From Euphorbia lathyris (lineage: Eukaryota; Streptophyta; Magnoliopsida; Malpighiales; Euphorbiaceae), in the NCBI RefSeq assembly GCF_963576675.1, contig NC_088915.1:89227501-89291500 (forward strand): a DNA stretch of 64,000 bases, given 5' to 3'. The translations under genes were made by a program, and so were the position numbers. Below, piece by piece: positions 56,741 to 64,000 of the stretch (its first letter is position 1; each line of letters begins with the position of its first letter). Under the pieces are notes generated by a model that saw only the letters and a list, made by a program, of their open reading frames with translations, did not search any database and was not told the DNA's origin.

Positions 56741-58142
56741 TGTTGGTCCCGTGTAATTAGTTCCAAGGGGGGGGGTTAGGAACTAATTTAACTTTTTCGA
56801 GTAAATATGCTGACTTAATTTAATTCTTTAAATTACTTTACTCAGTTTTGGTCAGCAAGGCCGAGCGAGATGTAAGACAGCTTTAGTCAGAGGCTGACTA
56901 TAACCGTTTCACTTGTGAGTTGGGAATTAACACTTAAGGTCAGCTTCCAACTCAGCACTCCAATTACTCAGTGTCAGCTTATACAAGTTATATTCTGAGT
57001 AATTTAAACAAGCAACACATACATATATATATTGAGAGAAGGAGTTAGAAATTACTCAGCAGACTTATCCTGGTTCGGCCTCACCGCATACATCCAGTCC
57101 CCATAATCCTTTCGGGCTTTTTCAATCCAATACTAAGCTCTTTAAAGGTAGAGCACAAACCGTTTACAAACAATTGAGTATGCAAGAGTACCGTCCTCTA
57201 TTCGTCTACTCAACCCCTACTAAGCGCTATAACCAAACACTCAGATTTTCTCCACCGCTGAGTACTAAAACCGAGTACTCAGCACCACTCTTTCAATCTT
57301 TACAATTGATACAAATTTGTTCTTTCTAGATGAAGAACACTTTAGATGAATACAAATTCAATCTAGACTTTTACACAGAAATAGGATCTGGGTGTAAGAA
57401 TTTGCTTTTTCTTGTTTGTATGTGCTTGTATGTATGTTTTTCTCTTTTTGTATTTCGGCAATGGCTCCAAATGAAGAGCTTGTCCTTTTATAGTGAATTC
57501 TGAGGCTACAATCATTTGAATTTGGATGTATCCGTTGAATTCAAACGGTCTTTTTGCGTCATTCACTGGTCAGCATACTGTCTTGCAGGCCAATCATGTC
57601 GTCTGAATTTAGCAGGTGCCAGGCTTGTCTTCTTCCTGCCAGGTTCATCTTCTAGCGCCAGTTTCGTCTTTTAGCCAAACGCCAGTTGACCCATGCGTCT
57701 CGAAACTGTCTCCTTACATAATTCCAAAGCTTCTGTATTGGCACAGACTCATGTCGGATCTTGTCTTTTAGTAAACGGATCATTCGCGCTGTCCTAAGGA
57801 ACACCCAACTTGATCTTATAGACGTTGCCTTTTGATCTTTTATCTTTGGCGAGGCTGTGTCATGTTTTACTCAGCTTCTTCAGTCAGCTTCATCTTCAAG
57901 CGTTTTGTTCTGAAGAAGACTTTTCTTTTATTATGTTGAGTCATGTTCTACTCAGCTTCTGTGGCTCATGCTGACTTCGTCCTGTCTTACTTTTTTATTT
58001 CTTTTCTCATTTATGATCATCCTCAACATTGAACAAACATATTAGTACAATTAAATCAAAGCACTTAAATTTAATTGTCTTAATCATGGATTAACTTAAA
58101 TAATTTTGTCAAATCAAAATCATGTGGAAAGATGTTTCAACA
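56741..58142 (-). repeat. copia 5' LTR
   Basis: 1402 bp, pairing with 43076-44476. G-run length and scattered substitutions differ between the two (for example cgagta/cgcata and ctccaatt/ctctgagt). Confidence 0.9.
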
Positions 58143-58300
58143 ATCCATAGAAACCACATTTCCAAAGGAGAAAACAGAAGCATCACAATACTTTCTGTTA
58201 TCATTCCCATTACCTAACAAATTCTGATAAAACTCCACCATAAGTCTACCAATTTGATCAGTATCTGAAACCAATTCCCATGTATGATCCCTCAACATGT
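58143..58300 (-). mobile_element. LINE 2, 5' piece
   Basis: Minus strand encodes a short L1 ORF2 segment (LRDHTWELVSDTDQIGRLMV, FYQNLLGNGND) that continues into 43075 once the copia element is removed. 5'-truncated at about 58300, where copy 2 of the tandem duplication resumes with TGGTATGTTTT. Confidence 0.75.
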
Positions 58301-59950
58301 GGTATGTTTTACTTAGAAAACAAAGTATTACAACTACACAGTTAAATTCTGATTACAACCAAAAACATTTTTATCTTAAAAAAATTATTCTTACATATCA
58401 GCAAAACACAACCCCCGAAAAAAAAAACTTCCTAAATCGAAACAATAAATAATATGCAAGAATTTTACATTTTTACTAATCTGACAGTTTATGAACTAAA
58501 TTGATATTTAAATTCATTTTACATAGTTGCAATTTGGTTTTAGAATTTATGTTTTGTCAATATATAAATGAAATTGCAAAAAAAAAAAGCTCTTATTGTC
58601 ATTAATTATTTAAAAGTTTAATTGTAAAAAAAAACCACATACCTCTATTTACAAACTTTTAAACCACATACCTCTATTTATAAATAAGGCAAACCACGAG
58701 CATTTTTTTCGTACTTTGTCCATAAAAATATTTAAAAAAAAATTAGATGTAAGATGCGAGATTTGAATGCTAACCTTTTGTTTTCAAACATTGATGTATA
58801 CCGCTAAGCTACTTTTTCTTATTAATTAAGGTTCCATTTATTCAATTTTTAGATGAATGATTTATTAAATTTATATTTTGTTAAATTTGTAATATCTTTT
58901 GTTTTATTTATTGATTCTTAACGGGTAATGGTACCCACGGGTATCCGTGAATTAAATGGGTCGGGTATGGGATGCAAAAAGTATACTCGTTAGGGTAATG
59001 GAACGGATACATGTAATTAAAAAATAAACGGGTAAGAGTTTGAGATTGACAATACCCGCGGGTACCCTACTAGTTACCATCCTTATTTGTTGCTTGTTGT
59101 TGCTGATATTAGTTGTTGTTTCAGAATTTGACCAAACACTTTCTATCTCCTATTTAGTAGTGAAAGGCAAAAAGCAGTTTTGAAAAATAGAAACAAACAT
59201 GCACTTAGAGTGTTTGGCTAACCAAATCTATTATATATATAAAATAGGTTAATTACAAATTTGACTCATTTTGAAAGTCCATTTACATATTAAGCCTAGT
59301 TGTCAAACATCTTACAAATCTAGACACATTCACTACATTTGGACAAAAATATCATCATCTTCCTTATTCCTCATCTTCAACTTCAGACATATTGAAAACT
59401 CCTATATTTCCTTCTTTCTTTTTTTTTTTTTTTTTTGCTTTTCATATGTATGTAAGATGATGTATATAAGATGTATATGTCAATAATTAATGAAAATAGT
59501 TTAGGTTTATGCAATTCGAAACCATGCATCTCATTAAAACTCTGCATTTTCAATAAATTCTCGTAATACTGCACTTTTCTGCAATTCCCGACATTTATCG
59601 CATCTGTCGCATTTTGACCTAATGCAACAATGGTGTAGTGTTTTTAATGTTGTCTCGTATGTCATATTTTACCATAATGCGACAGACACCAATAGTACGA
59701 GTTTATCGCGTCTATCACATTTTATCATGAATCATGATGCAACAGACTTCAGTAGTATGAGATTGTCGTGTCTGTCACATTTTATCATGATACGGTAGAC
59801 TTCAGTAGTATGAGCTTGTCGCATTTTATCATGATGCGAAAAAATGTCGGGAATTGCAGAAAAGTGCAGTATAATGAGAATTTATTGAAAATACATAGTC
59901 TCAATGGGATGTATGGTTTCGAATTGCATAAACCTAAACTACTTTCATTA
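58301..59950. repeat. Tandem duplication, copy 2, right part
   Basis: Equivalent of 27365-27412 plus 28468-30095. It lacks LINE 1 and has a small internal deletion relative to copy 1 near 58600-58760. It contains the left half of the MULE-like element 59246-60684. Confidence 0.75.
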
Positions 59951-60684
59951 TCCTTTATTTCCAACTCCGCCCTCTAAACTCAGGTCGTCAGAATCGCAAA
60001 CTCCATCATCGACTAAAGATAGACAGATCTAAACCAAAAAGAATAGTTAATTAGAACCAACAACCAACCAAAAACAATTAACACTTGCAAAGTTTAAGTT
60101 AACAAGAATACAACTCTTTGCCATAGAAGAAAAAACAATTAAATGAAATTACAACAAACAAGTTGAGATTGCACCAATATCTAGTTGGTTCCAGACTTTA
60201 AAAAATCAAGAGTGTTGGAAGAGTTCCCACCTTAGAATAAACATGGTTGTTGATGTTTTTCTAAAGAGAAAAGAGCCACCGCGTAATCGGCGTCATCGAG
60301 GAGCAATGCAGTCGATCGGAGGGGCAAGTCGACGGAATAATTTGCTATCGTGGAGGAGCTTCTCCTATCTAAGTCTTGAAGTTCAACAAAATTGGGGAGA
60401 AGAAACAAGAAGAGAATCGGCGGTCACGAAGGAAAAATTAGTTATTCGGATTTGGCAGAAAAAATAAGAGAGGAAATGAGGTCGGGAAGGGAAGAAGTTA
60501 TGGAAGCCATGGAAAGCGGAGCTGCTCTCTGAAATAGAAGAAATAAATAAAGAAGATGAATGAATGAGGAAGATGAGGGTATGTTTGTCCAAGTATAGTG
60601 AAAGTGTCTAAATTTGTAAAATGTTTGCAACTAGGCTCAATATGTAAATGGGCTTTCAAAATGGGCCAGATTTTTAATTAACCC
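59246..60684. mobile_element. MULE-like non-autonomous element with 10-bp TSD
   Basis: 1439 bp. TIRs of about 150 bases: AGGTTAATTACAAATTTGAC and 'tttgaaagtccatttacata' on the left, complements at 60560-60684. Perfect flanking duplication TATATAAAAT (59236-59245 and 60685-60694). The interior holds the TGTCGCATTTTATCATGATG array, a poly-T run and a 74-codon plus-strand frame (60243-60467) of no recognised family, which could be a captured gene scrap. Copy 1 of the tandem duplication keeps only the left portion (from about 29413). Confidence 0.78.
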
Positions 60685-60694
60685 TATATAAAAT

Positions 60695-61309
60695 GAGGAA
60701 CAAAAATAACACTTGTCATAAAAACAAAGCATCTACTAATTGATGTGGCACAATATGGAAGCAGTTGTTGATGTATCATTTTCCCCTTAATCTAATTTAA
60801 GTTATTAAAAAATTCAAAAACACTTCTGATATGCATTTTCCCTTATCGCGTATTTCTCTCTCCCAGACCATTTTGCGGATTCAATCTTCACATATATCAC
60901 AGTGGTTTGAGTACAGATAAACTCACATCCTTCTCAACTAATTCGGATTCAAAGATACTCCCAATCTCTATTTTCTCATCCACCCTAACTGGCCGGCAAC
61001 TGCTCTTCATATGTTCGTCCTCCATTTTTATTCTTATAAGCTATTAGAGTTATACCAATCTTAATTCTATTTTTGTATTCAATTAGGGATTATGACTTCA
61101 ACGATAAAACAAAAATGTGAAGTTGCATTTCTTATTCACCCCCTTCAATCTCTTCGTCCCTCTACTCATCGCTTTTCTGATTCCGAAAATGCACTTTGGG
61201 ATCGCAATATATGTACCTTATTCAGATTGTGTTAATGCACATATTTGTTTTATTAGTTTATTATAGGTTTCTCTACTTTTTCGGGTCTTGAAATTTAAAT
61301 AAGAAGGGT
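60695..61309. other. Unassigned sequence left of the hAT element
   Basis: AT-rich with CT-rich patches (61130-61160). No open frame with a domain. Could include the 5' end of the hAT element; no TIR was identified. Confidence 0.35.
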
Positions 61310-61904
61310 GTCAATATGGGTCATGACCCGCTAATATGACCCGCGTAACCCGTAATTTAAACGAATTAGGGTTGAGCCTTAATGGGTTAAAATCATAAAC
61401 GGGTCAAATGGGTCGACACGCTCAACTCGTTTATGAAACGGGTCGGGTTGCGGGTTGACCTGTGAAATAATTACAACCCGTGTAGTTTTAACGTGTTAGT
61501 GGGTCGTGTTGACCCAATCCGAGCACCCATTTAACTCGACCCATGTAACCCGTTTGACCCGTATATGCTTATAAATATTATATATTATTATGGGTAAGAT
61601 AGTAATTGTCCATATTATATATATATATACTGAAACCTAATTCATAAACCTCCTTTTTTAGAGATTGCCTACTGCGGAGTCAACTGCTCTTTTCTTCTTC
61701 AACTCCTTCAATCGGTGTACCTCTCTTCTCAACAAATCCATCAGGTATGTATAGTATATACTGCAATTTATTTCTTAATTTAAATAATTAATAAGGTTTC
61801 TTTTCATTTTTTGTCTTTATCCTTAATTGGACCTTCCATAGATAGAAAAGGTAAAACATAAACTCCTTATGTTCATAAGTCTATGATTTCTTAATTTAAA
61901 TAAT

Positions 61905-62455
61905 GGGTTAAGGTGCAAAAATACCCCTAACGTTTTGGGTCAGGAGCAATTTTACCCCTAACGTCTAAAATGGTGCAATTTTACCTCTAACATTGGAAGC
62001 CAAGAGTAATTTTACTCCTAAATTGGATCAATTTGAGAAATAATTCATCAAACTGTCTTCTCCGTCATGAATCTCGTTATCTACACTTAATACATATGTA
62101 ACAAATCACAAACATTCGTTGGGATGTGGAAAAAAATAAAAAAATATACTGTCTTTTTGTACGGATTAGACAAAAAAAAATCCAAAAAATCCACCGAATT
62201 CATAAATATTAATCTCAAATTCTATTATTAAATTATAAAAAACATGAAAAACGAATTATTATGCAATTGACGCAGAATAATAAACAAAAATATCTGTGTT
62301 TTATAATAGTGTCTGAAATTGACTCAATTTATCAACGTTAGGGGTAAAATTGCTCTTGGCTTCCAACGTTAGGGGTAAAATTGCACCATTTTAGACGTTA
62401 AGGGTAAAATTGCTCCTGACCCAAAACGTTAGGGGGTATTTTTACACCTTAAGCC
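61905..62455. mobile_element. MITE with 9-bp target duplication in the hAT leader
   Basis: 551 bp, GGGTTAAGGTGCAAAAATAC ... GTATTTTTACACCTTAAGCC; TIRs of about 120 bases with repeated 'aacgttaggggtaaaattgc'. Flanked by TTAAATAAT at 61896-61904 and 62456-62464. Confidence 0.85.
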
Positions 62456-62983
62456 TTAAATAATCCTATATATTCTGATTAACAAGGTTTGTTTTTCATT
62501 TTCTGTCTTTTTCCTTAATTGGACCTTCCATATATATATATATATTTTTATGAACATTCCATATATTATTAAAAGGAAACAGAAACTGCATATTTTATTA
62601 TATTCATTATACCTAAAAATTAATAAAGTTATAATATTAGATTATATGACTCACAAACCACCAAGATTATATTACACTACACATTTTTCTTCACCACATT
62701 TAAACCACAAAGACTTAGCAATTTTTTGTATTATATGATCTACATATAAAGCCAAATAACTTAAATTAATCTGAACCAACCTATGGATATTTTTTATAAT
62801 TTTTATTTAATTTCAGATAAATTTCAATATTTATGGTTCAAACAACCTATGGATTTTTTTTTCTATAATTAGACTACACTTAGATTGTGGGCACTATTGA
62901 AATAGAATTGAAATTTTCATGTCTCAATATTTATGCTAATTAGATTTCCATGACTCATTTCAATTTATTATACTGTTGTGCAG

Positions 62984-64000
62984 ATGGCTAGTACTACAAA
63001 AATTGGTTGGGTGAAAATTGAAAGTGGAGCAAAGATTGGAAGTCAAGACATTGATACTGATGATGATGATGGCAATGATGATGATGTTATGGAGATAGAT
63101 GAATCAAAGATGCCAATTAGAAAGCAAAAAGGAAAGAGGAGTAGACGATGCTTTTCAACGGTGTGGAATCACTTTGAACGTATTGTGGAAAATGACAAGA
63201 GACGAACTGCAAAATGTAAAGGTTGTGGAAAAACATACAAGGCTGATGGCACTTATGGAACAGGTAACATGAAACGACATTTATTGAAGTGTCCTAGAAA
63301 AGATACAAGAGATATAAGTCAAACTATTATATCTATGAGTGATGGATTGTTGGTGCAAACAAAGTTTGATGTTATATCTAATGTTTACTGCCCATTTAAC
63401 TTTGAAAGAGAGCATGGATAGTGAAGATTCCTATATGAGTTCTATGGCAATCAAAATGATGGCGAAGTTCAAAAAATATTAGAGTGCATATAGCAGAATT
63501 ATGGCCATTGCAGTGATTTTAGATCCTAGGTACAAGATAGGTTTTGTTGAGTATTGTTATAAGAAGTTGTATGGTGATGATGGGTTAATTGAAGCAAGAC
63601 AAGTTAGGAATGTCTTGTATGGCTTGTATTATGAGTATGAGATTTCTTCAAATATGGAAAATGCTTGTGGATCAACTGGTGAAAATAGCATGAGCAAGCA
63701 CAATTGAATGTTGGATCAGAATGGTTCTTCATCTGTTGCTTTAGATTGGGGGAAGGTATGCTTTATTTTGACCCTAAATTCTTATTCATTTCATTTTCAT
63801 TTTTTAAACTTGTCCATAGATATTTATGGATATAATTTTAATGGTTTTTTTTTATAATTCATATAGGAATTTGATTCCTTAGATGCTGCTGAATTTACTT
63901 CTCAAAAGTCTCAGTTAGATTTGTATCTTGATGAGCCAAGAATGGATAGAAAGATCAATTTAGACATATTGGCTTATTGGAAAGCAAACCAATATAGGTA
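62984..64000 (+). pseudogene. hAT transposase gene (BED finger, hAT domain), partial and broken
   Basis: Exon from 62984 (MASTTKIGWVKIES). An acidic stretch and basic QKGKRSRR precede a BED zinc finger, WNHFERIVENDKRRTAKCKG to MKRHLLKC. After about 140 codons the central transposase part is missing and the frame stops near 63421. It then resumes with the typical hAT segment AVILDPRYKIGFVEYCYKKL after an in-frame TAG near 63477 (where the family has Trp in KYW). An intron (63756-63866, GT-AG) leads to an exon with SQLDLYLDEPRM and LDILAYWKANQY, the hAT dimerisation region, which runs off the window. An Ac-like plant hAT lineage is likely. Not functional. Confidence 0.8.

Larger units (their letters stand above)
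43076..58142 (-). mobile_element. SIRE-like Ty1/copia LTR retrotransposon, 15.07 kb, with nested solo LTR
   Basis: LTRs of about 1.4 kb (TGTTGGTCCCG...TTTCAACA) in direct orientation, flanked by ATCCA (43071-43075 and 58143-58147). PBS TGGTATCAGAGC (initiator tRNA-Met) lies just inside the right LTR, and a purine-rich tract lies before the left LTR. Order on the minus strand: gag, zinc knuckles, protease, integrase, RT, RNase H, then additional ORFs downstream of pol. Large size, tRNA-Met primer, long LTRs and post-pol ORFs fit the Sirevirus lineage. Roughly a dozen LTR differences are visible in the first 400 bases, so it is older than the gypsy element. Confidence 0.92.
61310..64000 (+). 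mobile_element. hAT superfamily transposon, decayed and internally deleted, continues past the right edge
   Basis: A 5' subterminal region with dense gggtc / gaccc repeats (61320-61560), typical of plant hAT transposase binding sites, is followed by an intron-containing leader and a transposase gene. A direct repeat in the leader ('ttccttaattggaccttccata' near 61826 and 62511) flanks a MITE insertion. The right end is outside the window. Confidence 0.75.

Overview
This window is nuclear DNA of a flowering plant, almost certainly a eudicot. Four plant genes can be reconstructed exon by exon with GT-AG introns, and the rest is dense, layered transposon sequence of plant type (Tat-lineage Ty3/gypsy, SIRE-like Ty1/copia, RTE and L1 LINEs, hAT, CACTA and Mutator-like MITEs). 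The species cannot be named from the sequence.

Layout. (1) 1-1.2 kb, minus strand: the first two coding exons of plastid terminal oxidase (PTOX/IMMUTANS), running off the left edge. (2) 1.4-4.2 kb: MITEs and a 1.5-kb inverted-repeat element with another MITE nested in it. (3) 4.46-6.73 kb, plus: a complete five-exon gene for a seven-helix DUF3537 (gustatory-receptor-like) membrane protein. (4) 7.83-11.15 kb, plus: a complete four-exon RIN4 gene, its introns filled with MITEs. (5) 13.4-23.1 kb: three successive long imperfect inverted repeats built from gene fragments (a zf-CCHC_4/LINE-ORF1-like piece, an NB-LRR leucine-rich-repeat piece, an F-box piece). A hAT MITE interrupts one arm of the second, and a near-complete RTE LINE interrupts one arm of the third. 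(6) 23.33-26.90 kb, minus: a complete six-exon C78 cysteine peptidase of the ZUP1/ZUFSP type; its last exon is duplicated at 18.1 kb on the far side of the third inverted repeat. (7) 26.9-60 kb: a roughly 2.2-kb tandem duplication, each copy broken by a different 5'-truncated L1 LINE. The second LINE is itself split by a 10.05-kb Tat-type gypsy element (30850-40901, TSD CCCTC) and a 15.07-kb SIRE-like copia element (43076-58142, TSD ATCCA). The copia element contains a 3-kb solo LTR. (8) 59.2-60.7 kb: a MULE-like element with 10-bp TSDs. (9) 61.3-64 kb: a decayed, internally deleted hAT transposase gene running off the right edge, with a 551-bp MITE in its leader.

How the parts relate. PTOX (thylakoid plastoquinol oxidase), RIN4 (plasma-membrane immune regulator), the DUF3537 protein and the C78 deubiquitinase share no obvious pathway; this is ordinary plant gene order padded by transposons. 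The order of events can be read from nesting: tandem duplication, then LINE insertions, then copia (LTRs visibly diverged), then gypsy (LTRs differ at about 7 of 485 positions) and the solo LTR.

Most worth a second look: the cluster of three gene-fragment inverted repeats next to RIN4, one of them made of NB-LRR sequence, which could make hairpin RNAs and small RNAs; the intron-containing antisense gene inside the gypsy element; and the copia coding frame, which carries many stop codons explicable by C-to-T/G-to-A transitions but no frameshift in gag-pol.
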